DNA from: an uncultured Oscillospiraceae bacterium
GTDB taxonomy: Bacteria > Bacillota > Clostridia > Oscillospirales > Acutalibacteraceae
NCBI GenBank assembly: GCA_902490145.1
Contig: CABUCT010000095.1
Span: 1-5,160, forward strand
Reading direction: 5' to 3'
DNA: 5,160 nucleotides
In this document: positions 1-5,160 of the stretch, piece after piece
How the letters are laid out: each line of letters starts with the position of its first letter
Numbering within the stretch: position 1 is the stretch's first letter
Translations under genes and position numbers: made by a program
Notes under the pieces: model-generated
Told to the model about the DNA's origin: nothing
Databases searched by the model: none
What the model saw: the letters and a program-made list of their open reading frames with translations, nothing else

Positions 1-632
1 ACAAATCCGTCCTCATTTATGATCTTTCCGGGCAGAATTACCGAACCGGCTCCTATCCGCCCGCCCTTTTTTATCGTGACGCCTTTGAAAGCATCAAATC
101 GTTCTTTTGTGCGTCCGGCAAAATTGTCGTTAGAAGTGACCACACATGGGGCGACAAAGCAAAAATCCTCTATATCAGAATATGCAGTTATATAAGCATT
201 GGTCTCAATTTTGCATCTAGTCCCTACTCTACAATCACATTCAACCGTAGCACCTTTTCCGATAATGGTTGCATCTCCGATAAAAACCCTCTCACGGACA
301 GTTGCAAAATCAGCAGTCAAAACTTTATCTGAAATAATGCTTCCTCTGTAAATCACAGCAGAAGTTCCGATAATGGCCCCACTCCCTATATGACATGGGG
401 CAAGCTTACATTCCTTTGTTACTGCACTGTTGGCAGCTTTCATAGGACGTTTTCCGATACAAGCAAAATCATCTATCCTGACATTATCGCCGATGACCGT
501 TCCTTCATGGATCACCACATGATGTCCGATGATACAATTTTTTCCCACGGTGACGTTGTCCTCTATAACGCAAAACTCTCCTATCTTCACGGTCGTATCA
601 AGTTTTGCAGTTTTATTTATAATTGAAGTCAT
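1..632 (-). CDS. Partial left-handed beta-helix N-acetyltransferase, WbpD/WlbB-like (C-terminus off window)
   Basis: The reading frame opens with ATG at 632-630 and stays open for 210 codons to the window edge, so the C-terminus is missing. The protein is made of hexapeptide repeats typical of a left-handed beta-helix acyltransferase: VKIGEF, VTVGKN, TVIGDN, VFIGDA and TIIGKGATVE. A loop around residues 61-80 (GKRPMKAANSA) interrupts the coils. Residues 158-174 (CFVAPCVVTSNDNFAGR) match the region in WbpD/WlbB-type enzymes where the nucleotide sugar binds. After it come FKGVTIKKGGRIGAGSVILP and a further coil. Family knowledge: such enzymes transfer acetyl from acetyl-CoA to the 3-amino group of a UDP-2-acetamido-3-amino-glucuronate, in the cytoplasm, as trimers. 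The gene follows the dehydrogenase stop by only 3 nt, so translation is probably coupled. The fold is secure. The exact sugar is inferred from the WbpA-like neighbour, and a PglD-type or other sugar N-acyltransferase remains possible. Confidence 0.85.
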   Translation of the reverse strand, partial: MTSIINKTAKLDTTVKIGEFCVIEDNVTVGKNCIIGHHVVIHEGTVIGDNVRIDDFACIGKRPMKAANSAVTKECKLAPCHIGSGAIIGTSAVIYRGSIISDKVLTADFATVRERVFIGDATIIGKGATVECDCRVGTRCKIETNAYITAYSDIEDFCFVAPCVVTSNDNFAGRTKERFDAFKGVTIKKGGRIGAGSVILPGKIINEDGF

Positions 633-635
633 ATA

Positions 636-1943
636 TTATAATCTCTCAACTTTATCATCCGAAATTCCGTTTGTAAGGTTTCGGCTGTCAAATATAAGCT
701 TTGAATGGTCAACGATGAATTTCACATCATAGCAGGAATGATTGGTTGCAATTACTACAATATCTGCATTCTCAAGAGTCTGTGCCGAAATGTCGGTGGA
801 TTTCATATGAATTCCGTGGTGAGTAAATTCAGGCACAAACGGATCGTTATAAGAAAGCTCACAACCTTCCTTGCAGAATAATTCGGCAAGAACAAGTGCC
901 GGAGACTCACGAAGATCATCAATATCGGGCTTGTAAGAAATACCAAGCATAAAAACTTTTGAGCCTTTAAGAGGCTTTCCCACCCTATTAAGCTGATTGG
1001 AGATTCGGTTTACACAATATTCCGGCATAGCATTGTTTATTTCTCCGGCCGACTCTATAAGGCGAGTGTGATAATTATATTCTCTTGCCTTCCATGTGAG
1101 ATAAAACGGATCAATCGGAATACAGTGTCCGCCAAGTCCGGGACCGGGATAAAATGCCATAAATCCATAAGGTTTGGTCTTTGCGGCATCTATAACCTCC
1201 CAAACCGAAATTCCCATTCTTTCACATAAAATCGCCATTTCATTTACCAAAGCAATATTTATATTTCTAAAGGTGTTTTCAAGGATTTTCTCCATTTCCG
1301 CAACCTTCGGACTGGAGACGATTTTTATATCGCTTTCAAGAACGCTTCTGTAAATAGCAGCTGCAAGTTCTCCACATCTGGGAGTAACTCCACCCACAAC
1401 TTTAGGCGTGTTTTTGGTCTTATATACAGCATTGCCGGGATCAACACGTTCAGGAGAAAACGCAAGAAATACATCCTCTCCGACGGCCAGACCTTTTTTC
1501 TCAAGAAGGGGTTGAATAATCTCCTCGGTAGTGCCTGGATAAGTTGTGCTCTCAAGCACGATAAGCATGCCGGGATGAGCATATTTGGCAATTTGATCTG
1601 CCGAATCGCTGACATAAGAAATGTCCGGCTGTAAATGACTGTCTAACGGAGTAGGTACGCAAATTGCCACCGCATCACATTCATAAAGTCCCGAAAAATC
1701 GTCACTCGCCGAAAGACGTCCTTCTTTGACAATATCAGCTAAATCAGCATCAACCACATCTCCTATATAATTGTGACCGCTGTTTACCATGTCAACTTTT
1801 TTTCTTTGAACATCAAAGCCCTTTACACGAAACCCCGCTTTTGCCTTTTCCACTGCAAGCGGAAGTCCGACATATCCGAGTCCGAGAACTCCGAGAACTG
1901 CCGTTTTATTTTTGATTTTTTCCATCAATTTTTCATAGTGCAT
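636..1943 (-). CDS. wbpA: UDP-N-acetyl-D-glucosamine 6-dehydrogenase (WbpA-type nucleotide sugar dehydrogenase)
   Basis: This cytoplasmic enzyme of 435 residues, normal for the family, is expected to oxidise C6 of UDP-GlcNAc twice using NAD+, giving UDP-GlcNAcA. The N-terminal Rossmann domain carries GLGYVG at residues 21-26 and an acidic beta-2 end (GFDV, 42-45). The expected UDP-sugar dehydrogenase catalytic positions are all visible: ESTTYPG (131-137), SPERVDPG (163-170, Glu165), Lys219 and Asn223 in EKILENTFRNIN, and GGHCIPIDPF (271-280) with nucleophile Cys274 and Asp278. The C-terminal domain contains GISYKPDIDDLRESP (334-348). The string GPGLGGHCIPIDPFYLTWK is characteristic of the WbpA/UDP-GlcNAc branch rather than plain UDP-glucose dehydrogenases. 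The start at 1943 is backed by GAAGGG (1954-1959) with a 10-nt spacer. Met7 lacks such a site. The gene is second in the operon, 44 nt after the dehydratase and 3 nt before the acetyltransferase. A UDP-ManNAc or UDP-GalNAc dehydrogenase activity cannot be excluded from sequence alone. Confidence 0.93.
   Translation of the reverse strand: MHYEKLMEKIKNKTAVLGVLGLGYVGLPLAVEKAKAGFRVKGFDVQRKKVDMVNSGHNYIGDVVDADLADIVKEGRLSASDDFSGLYECDAVAICVPTPLDSHLQPDISYVSDSADQIAKYAHPGMLIVLESTTYPGTTEEIIQPLLEKKGLAVGEDVFLAFSPERVDPGNAVYKTKNTPKVVGGVTPRCGELAAAIYRSVLESDIKIVSSPKVAEMEKILENTFRNINIALVNEMAILCERMGISVWEVIDAAKTKPYGFMAFYPGPGLGGHCIPIDPFYLTWKAREYNYHTRLIESAGEINNAMPEYCVNRISNQLNRVGKPLKGSKVFMLGISYKPDIDDLRESPALVLAELFCKEGCELSYNDPFVPEFTHHGIHMKSTDISAQTLENADIVVIATNHSCYDVKFIVDHSKLIFDSRNLTNGISDDKVERL
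642..647 (-). promoter_or_regulatory. Ribosome binding site of the acetyltransferase, inside the preceding gene
   Basis: GAGAGA lies 9 nt upstream of the ATG at 632 and is part of the last codons of the dehydrogenase gene (Glu-Arg-Leu-stop). It supports this start and suggests the two genes are translated from one message. It is a moderate rather than perfect Shine-Dalgarno match. Confidence 0.5.
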
Positions 1944-1987
1944 ATTTTATACACCCTTCAAAATAAAATTCGAACAAATATAATCCG

Positions 1988-3856
1988 TTATTTGTGTTTA
2001 AATGTTGGTACAAGCTCTCTGACCAATGAGAACATTTTTACATTGTCATCGTTTTTAACGGCCTCTTCCATTTCCTTGATGGAACTTGCAAGCCAATGTT
2101 CATCAAAAGTCATTGGTTTCATTATCATGATCTTTTTGTTTGAAGTTCGGTCGACATCCTCATCGGCAAGGCTGATTTCCTCAAAAAGCTTTTCTCCCGG
2201 ACGAAGACCTGTATAAATAATTTTGATATCCTTATCCGGAATAAATCCGGAAAGTTTTATCATATCTTTCGCAAGATCACTGATAAGTACAGGTTCACCC
2301 ATATCAAGCACAAAAATCTCTCCGCCTTTTGCCATTGCTCCCGCTTCAAGAACTAACTGACAGGCTTCCGGAATAGTCATAAAATACCGACGCATTTCGG
2401 GGTGAGTGACCGTAACCGGTCCGCCCTTTTCAATCTGTTCCTTGAAAAAAGGTACAACGCTTCCGTTAGAGCCCAAAACATTTCCGAAACGAACCGCAGC
2501 AAAGTCTGTATCGGAAATCTTATCCATCATCTGCATAACAAGTTCGGTAATACGTTTTGAAGCCCCCATAATATTGGTGGGATTAACCGCCTTGTCAGTC
2601 GAAATTGTGATAAACTTCTGAACATTGTGCATTACCGCAACCTGGCATACATTTATTGTTCCCATTACATTGTTTTTTATGGCTTCTCTCGGATTAATTT
2701 CCATCATAGGAACATGTTTATGAGCAGCAGCATGAAAAACAATTTCGGGAGAAAACTCGTCAAAAATCTCGGTCATGCGAGCACGATCTCTGATAGAGCC
2801 AAGACGAACCTCAAATTTTCCGGGGTATTTTTGTTTTAATTCATTATCAATAAAGAAAAGACCGTTTTCATTAAAATCGACAATTGCAAGCTTTTTACAT
2901 CCGAAACGCAAAACCTGTCGGCAGATCTCACTTCCGATTGAACCTGCACCGCCTGTTACTAATACAATTCGATCTTTGATAAAGTTTTCAACTACGTCCA
3001 TGTTGAGACTGACGCTGTTTCGGTGAAGCAGCTGTTCCAAATCTATATCACGTACCTTCATATTTGAAGGCTCTGATTCTTCAAGCGTTCCAAACCGCTT
3101 AGTAACACAATGATATTTTTTACAAATATCTAGGATATCAAAAATCACAGCTTGTCCGGCGGTAGGAATTGCAATAATAACTTGTTTTACACCGTATTTT
3201 TCAATAACTCTGCTCAAGGCTTCCTTTCCACCGACGATCTTGACCCTGCTTATATTACGTCCGTGAAGGGATTCGTCATCATCAATAAATGCCACAACAC
3301 GCATATTCATATCATAATGGCTGTTTATCATTTTGAGCAGATATGTACCTGCTTCTCCTGCACCGTAAATAACCACCGGTTCTGCCGACTTATTTGCCAA
3401 AATACTTTCACGTATTGAGCTTAAAAATCTTGCAAATCCCCTTCCGAGAACCGATAGAATGAGCAGTGACATTCCGATAATTATATATGCCGTAGGCGGC
3501 AAAAATCCCGGTTCGCTTGAAATGTTTCTTATGCGGTAGATATAGCGAGAACCTATATCCATCAAAAACACAACGCCCATTTCAATAAGTACAGCCGTAA
3601 GCTGTCTTATCACATCACTGAAGCTAATAGTTCTTAGTACGCGATTATAACAGCCACAAACAAAATTACAGAACACAACAACCACGGCCATTGCAACAAT
3701 AAATAAAAACTTGTTTGTTTCGTAATATGGAGGAAGCTTCTGGAATCCCCAGAAAGCACCCATATCGGAAAGAGCAAGCAGAATAGATCCTGCAACCGAA
3801 AAAATATCCCAAAGCACAAGTGCCACCGACGGAAAAATTCTTTTAAACTTTTGCAT
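1988..3856 (-). CDS. Membrane-anchored UDP-GlcNAc 4,6-dehydratase-type nucleotide-sugar epimerase/dehydratase (PglF/WbpM/CapD family)
   Basis: At 622 residues this is the long, membrane-bound form of the family. Four hydrophobic segments are visible at about 12-30, 50-70, 86-102 and 122-138. A first nucleotide-binding domain follows with VVIYGAGEAG (161-170). The SDR catalytic domain then starts at VTGGAGSIGSE (300-310). The catalytic stretch has Thr420-Asp421-Lys422, with Met430 in place of the usual SDR tyrosine and Lys434 four residues on. This Thr-Asp-Lys plus MxxxK layout is known from PglF-like dehydratases. RFGNVLGSNGSVVP (457-469) and TGLRPGEKLFEE (549-560) are further family signatures. 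The likely reaction is UDP-GlcNAc to UDP-4-keto-6-deoxy-GlcNAc, leading to bacillosamine, QuiNAc or FucNAc-type sugars, at the cytoplasmic face of the membrane. The start at 3856 has GGAG at 3867-3870 with a 10-nt spacer. It is the first gene of the operon, behind a consensus promoter and a long leader. A pure 4-epimerase or a polymer-length role is less likely. Confidence 0.92.
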   Translation of the reverse strand: MQKFKRIFPSVALVLWDIFSVAGSILLALSDMGAFWGFQKLPPYYETNKFLFIVAMAVVVVFCNFVCGCYNRVLRTISFSDVIRQLTAVLIEMGVVFLMDIGSRYIYRIRNISSEPGFLPPTAYIIIGMSLLILSVLGRGFARFLSSIRESILANKSAEPVVIYGAGEAGTYLLKMINSHYDMNMRVVAFIDDDESLHGRNISRVKIVGGKEALSRVIEKYGVKQVIIAIPTAGQAVIFDILDICKKYHCVTKRFGTLEESEPSNMKVRDIDLEQLLHRNSVSLNMDVVENFIKDRIVLVTGGAGSIGSEICRQVLRFGCKKLAIVDFNENGLFFIDNELKQKYPGKFEVRLGSIRDRARMTEIFDEFSPEIVFHAAAHKHVPMMEINPREAIKNNVMGTINVCQVAVMHNVQKFITISTDKAVNPTNIMGASKRITELVMQMMDKISDTDFAAVRFGNVLGSNGSVVPFFKEQIEKGGPVTVTHPEMRRYFMTIPEACQLVLEAGAMAKGGEIFVLDMGEPVLISDLAKDMIKLSGFIPDKDIKIIYTGLRPGEKLFEEISLADEDVDRTSNKKIMIMKPMTFDEHWLASSIKEMEEAVKNDDNVKMFSLVRELVPTFKHK

Positions 3857-3922
3857 TTATTTTCAGCTCCGATAAAATTGTGTAATCTTTAATAATCTCA
3901 TTTTTTCTTTGACATCATAAAA

Positions 3923-3956
3923 CAATTGGAAAAGAAAACAGAATCAACTGGAAAAA
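3923..3956. repeat. Pair of 12-bp direct repeats (CAAYTGGAAAAR), 22 bp apart
   Basis: CAATTGGAAAAG at 3923-3934 and CAACTGGAAAAA at 3945-3956 agree at 10 of 12 positions. Their start-to-start distance of 22 bp is about two helical turns, so a protein could bind both copies on the same face. They lie inside the predicted leader, about 57-90 nt after the transcription start. In AT-rich DNA such similarity can arise by chance, and no function is known. Confidence 0.4.
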
Positions 3957-3995
3957 GGCATATCTTTCAATTCCAATTTACATGAAAATCCATGA

Positions 3996-4006
3996 GAACA
4001 TTGTTC
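3996..4006. promoter_or_regulatory. GAAC-N3-GTTC dyad just downstream of the operon start site
   Basis: GAACATTGTTC is a dyad with perfectly matching 5-nt arms around one central base. It sits about 7 to 17 nt into the predicted transcript of the minus-strand operon, a position where a bound repressor could block transcription. In RNA it could instead form a small hairpin, extended by flanking AUG/CAU pairing across a one-base bulge. It resembles a LexA box but has a 3-nt rather than 4-nt spacer. The role is inferred from position only. Confidence 0.35.
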
Positions 4007-4019
4007 CATAATTGTAATT

Positions 4020-4048
4020 ATTATATTGGATTTATCACTGAATGTCAA
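4020..4048 (-). promoter_or_regulatory. Consensus sigma-A promoter of the polysaccharide operon
   Basis: On the minus strand TTGACA (4048-4043) and TATAAT (4025-4020) are separated by exactly 17 nt, matching the housekeeping consensus at all twelve positions. Transcription should begin near 4013, giving a leader of about 157 nt before the dehydratase ATG at 3856. No other candidate in this spacer comes close. A perfect promoter suggests strong basal expression unless it is held down by a repressor or by leader control. Confidence 0.85.
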
Positions 4049-4112
4049 TCTACTTTTGTTTTTTTCGATTTATAGACAATAAAGTCATGATAAAACTCTT
4101 TTTTAACAGGCG

Positions 4113-4144
4113 TTGAAATCTTTATTTTATAAAAGATTTTTCAA
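4113..4144. repeat. AT-rich imperfect inverted repeat upstream of the thioesterase gene
   Basis: AAATCTTT (4116-4123) and AAAGATTT (4132-4139) are perfect inverted copies around an 8-nt loop. The pairing extends outward with TTG/CAA after a two-base TT bulge on the right arm. It lies about 75 nt upstream of the thioesterase ATG and could be an operator or part of a leader. The stem has a single G-C pair in its core and no clean T-run follows, so a terminator is unlikely. Confidence 0.35.
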
Positions 4145-4209
4145 TTCTTTTAGATAATAATACACAGCTTGCAATTGACTTTTCATATTACACGAGTTAA
4201 ACTTACAAC

Positions 4210-4215
4210 AGGTGA
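4210..4215 (+). promoter_or_regulatory. Ribosome binding site that decides the thioesterase start
   Basis: AGGTGA ends 4 nt before the ATG at 4220, a short but workable spacing. The in-frame TTG at 4169 would add 17 residues but has no purine-rich site ahead of it, and the added residues do not resemble the family N-terminus. The ATG is therefore preferred. Confidence 0.7.
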
Positions 4216-4219
4216 TATT

Positions 4220-4972
4220 ATGGGATTTATTAACAATAATCGAGAATACATTGAAAATTTTAATGTAAAATCATATGAAAGCGATATGTTTGAAGAATTG
4301 TCAATTTCTTCGGCAATGAAATATTTTCAGGAGATAGCCGGAAATCACCTTTCAAATTTTAATATGTCATATGATGAACTCAGAGCTGACGGAGTGGTGT
4401 TTTTGCTTTCATCAGTTTTTATCAAAGTTATATCTCCCGTTCATCTAGGTCAAAACGTTAAGGCTATAACTTGGCACAAGCACACAAAAGGAGTCCGATT
4501 TATAAGACATTCAGAAATTTGCGACGAAGATGGAGCTTCTCTTTTTAAATGTTCGTCTTCATGGTTTTTGGCCGATCCTCAAACTCACAAAATTATACGT
4601 CCGAAAGATTTTCCTAAAATCAAAAATATCATTTCTTTTCCCGAAAAATCTGCAATAGATGAAGGAACTATATCGATTAAATGTCCCGAAGAAATTGAAT
4701 TAATCGGGCAAAGATCCGTTTATTTTTCTGACACAGATTATAACGGGCATCTAAATAACACAAAATATGCAGATATTATTACAGATTGCCTAAGCAATGA
4801 GCTTCAGTCAAATCGCATTGCGGAATTTTCACTGGTATTCAGTGGAGAAGTAACTTTAGGAGAAAAGATAGATTTATTTAAAACATGTGTTTCTGACAAT
4901 GAATATATTATAAAAGGATCCCGTAGCAAGGGACGTTGTTTTGAATCAAAAGTAGTTCTTGAAAAAAGATAA
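4220..4972 (+). CDS. Acyl-ACP thioesterase (FatA/FatB-like double hotdog family)
   Basis: The 250-residue product has the length and layout of bacterial acyl-ACP thioesterases, which hydrolyse acyl-ACP to free fatty acid and ACP in the cytoplasm. The first hotdog half covers about residues 10-135, with a central helix (SSAMKYFQEIAGNHL, 30-44) followed by a sheet region around VVFLLSSVFIKV (59-70). The second half starts near 160 and carries SDTDYNGHLNNTKYADI (170-186). Its Asp173, Asn175 and His177 match the D-x-N-x-H catalytic motif of plant FatA/FatB, and Glu210 in FSGEVTLGE lies where the plant enzymes have another acidic active-site residue. There is no signal peptide or membrane segment. 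The gene looks more AT-rich than the operon to its left, which is transcribed divergently. A TetR-like gene follows 114 nt later in the same direction and may be its regulator. Chain-length preference cannot be read from the sequence. A different hotdog thioesterase is unlikely given the motif. Confidence 0.9.
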   Translation: MGFINNNREYIENFNVKSYESDMFEELSISSAMKYFQEIAGNHLSNFNMSYDELRADGVVFLLSSVFIKVISPVHLGQNVKAITWHKHTKGVRFIRHSEICDEDGASLFKCSSSWFLADPQTHKIIRPKDFPKIKNIISFPEKSAIDEGTISIKCPEEIELIGQRSVYFSDTDYNGHLNNTKYADIITDCLSNELQSNRIAEFSLVFSGEVTLGEKIDLFKTCVSDNEYIIKGSRSKGRCFESKVVLEKR

Positions 4973-5070
4973 CAAATAATCCTACTTTAATACTTTAATA
5001 TTATACGGAGATTCTTTATTTTAATCAAAATTTGTAATCGTTTGCATAATGTATTGTTTTTAAATTAAAT

Positions 5071-5078
5071 AAGGAGGT
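5071..5078 (+). promoter_or_regulatory. Strong ribosome binding site of the TetR-like gene
   Basis: AAGGAGGT is a near-perfect anti-Shine-Dalgarno complement, 8 nt before the ATG at 5087. It is the strongest ribosome site in the window and fixes the start of the truncated gene that follows. The 114-nt spacer before that ATG (4973-5086) shows no clear terminator and only a weak -10-like CATAAT at 5045-5050, so read-through from the thioesterase gene is possible. Confidence 0.8.
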
Positions 5079-5086
5079 ATAACCCA

Positions 5087-5160
5087 ATGTCAAAAGAACT
5101 TACCAGGCAAGCAATTATTAATTCTTTCATGAAACTTTTAAATGAACGTCCTCTTGATAA
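5087..5160 (+). CDS. Start of a TetR/AcrR-family transcriptional regulator (C-terminus off window)
   Basis: Only 24 complete codons are present, from ATG at 5087 to the window edge. They read MSKELTRQAIINSF and then MKLLNERPLD. This matches the first helix of the TetR-family DNA-binding domain, whose usual pattern is a basic residue and Thr, then Ile-Ile, an aromatic, Leu-Leu, and a Pro-hydrophobic-Asp turn leading to helix 2. The helix-turn-helix itself lies beyond the window. TetR proteins usually repress themselves and a neighbouring gene in response to a small ligand. The thioesterase next door makes a fatty-acid or acyl-CoA/ACP ligand an attractive guess, but nothing in these residues shows it. 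Confidence 0.7.
   Translation, partial: MSKELTRQAIINSFMKLLNERPLD

Larger units (their letters stand above)
3857..4013 (-). other. Untranslated leader of the polysaccharide operon
   Basis: The stretch from the predicted transcription start to the first gene is about 157 nt, long for a simple leader. It holds a small dyad near its 5' end, two pyrimidine-rich direct repeats (as read in the RNA) and the Shine-Dalgarno GGAG at 3870-3867. I see no GC-rich stem followed by a U-run that would act as an intrinsic terminator, no leader peptide with a good ribosome site, and no riboswitch class I recognise. The extent depends on the predicted start site and has no independent support. Confidence 0.5.
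4049..4219. other. AT-rich spacer between the divergent promoter and the thioesterase gene
   Basis: This 171-nt stretch should contain the thioesterase promoter, but no convincing sigma-A site is visible. The best candidate is TTGACT (4175-4180), 17 nt, TAAACT (4198-4203). It would start transcription almost on the ribosome binding site, leaving a leader of about 10 nt, so I give it little weight. The inverted repeat at 4113-4144 is the only other structure. No reading frame here looks coding. Confidence 0.4.

Noticed and set aside
390..732. Overlapping short plus-strand frames opposite the acetyltransferase and the dehydrogenase end
   Set aside because: The minus strand here encodes a clear hexapeptide-repeat protein and the end of the dehydrogenase. 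These frames have no independent support.
1773..2216. Open plus-strand frame of 147 codons spanning the junction of the dehydratase and dehydrogenase genes
   Set aside because: It runs antisense to two strongly supported genes, has no ribosome site, and its translation resembles no protein family.
3152..3418. Open plus-strand frame of 88 codons opposite the dehydratase gene
   Set aside because: It is a shadow of the minus-strand gene, with no Shine-Dalgarno site and composition typical of antisense reading.
3924..3978. Long-range inverted pair AATTGGAA (3924-3931) and TTCCAATT (3971-3978)
   Set aside because: The 8-nt arms are separated by a loop of about 39 nt, and the pairing does not extend in either direction. 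Chance is likely in such AT-rich DNA.
3996..4006. LexA (SOS) box
   Set aside because: The Gram-positive LexA consensus has four bases between GAAC and GTTC. Here there are three, which would misplace the half-sites. It is kept only as an unassigned dyad.
4983..4998. Tandem 8-bp duplication TACTTTAA in the spacer after the thioesterase
   Set aside because: Two copies of a low-complexity AT-rich word are expected by chance, and the site aligns with no promoter or dyad.
4973..5086. Intrinsic terminator after the thioesterase gene
   Set aside because: No GC-containing stem with a following T-run is visible in the 114-nt spacer.
1..5160. CRISPR array, tRNA, rRNA, insertion sequence or defence system
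   Set aside because: No regularly spaced repeats, cloverleaf-like segments, terminal inverted repeats with a transposase, or defence-family domains were seen in either strand.

Overview
This is a low-GC bacterial window, most likely from Bacillota and probably a gut-type clostridium. The pointers are a perfect TTGACA-N17-TATAAT sigma-A promoter, purine-rich Shine-Dalgarno sites ahead of every complete gene, AT-rich spacers, and protein sequences of clostridial character. The genus cannot be fixed from the sequence alone.

Left and centre (1-4048, minus strand): a three-gene surface-polysaccharide or glycan-precursor operon, read from right to left. It starts at a consensus promoter (4020-4048) and has an untranslated leader of about 157 nt. 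Gene 1 (1988-3856) is a membrane-anchored UDP-GlcNAc 4,6-dehydratase-type enzyme of the PglF/WbpM/CapD family. Gene 2 (636-1943) is a UDP-N-acetylglucosamine 6-dehydrogenase of WbpA type. Gene 3 (1-632, cut by the window edge) is a left-handed beta-helix N-acetyltransferase of WbpD/WlbB type. The gaps are 44 nt and 3 nt with no terminator between genes, so co-transcription is likely. Genes 2 and 3 fit a pathway to acetamido-uronic acids (UDP-GlcNAcA to UDP-GlcNAc3NAcA or ManNAc3NAcA). Its missing oxidase and aminotransferase steps would be expected beyond position 1 or elsewhere. Gene 1 uses the same UDP-GlcNAc pool but opens a 6-deoxy-amino-sugar branch.

Middle (3857-4219): a 363-nt AT-rich spacer between divergent transcription units. 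It holds the operon promoter, a GAAC-N3-GTTC dyad just after the predicted start of transcription, a pair of direct repeats 22 bp apart, and an AT-rich imperfect inverted repeat nearer the right-hand gene.

Right (4220-5160, plus strand): an acyl-ACP thioesterase gene (4220-4972) with an intact catalytic Asp/Asn/His motif. After 114 nt without an evident terminator comes the start of a TetR-like regulator gene (5087 to the window edge). The thioesterase would release free fatty acids from ACP. The adjacent regulator may control it or a further downstream locus.

I see no mobile element, CRISPR array, tRNA or rRNA, and no clear evidence of an undescribed system. The most useful open points are the regulatory architecture of the divergent spacer and the two-branch use of UDP-GlcNAc by the operon.
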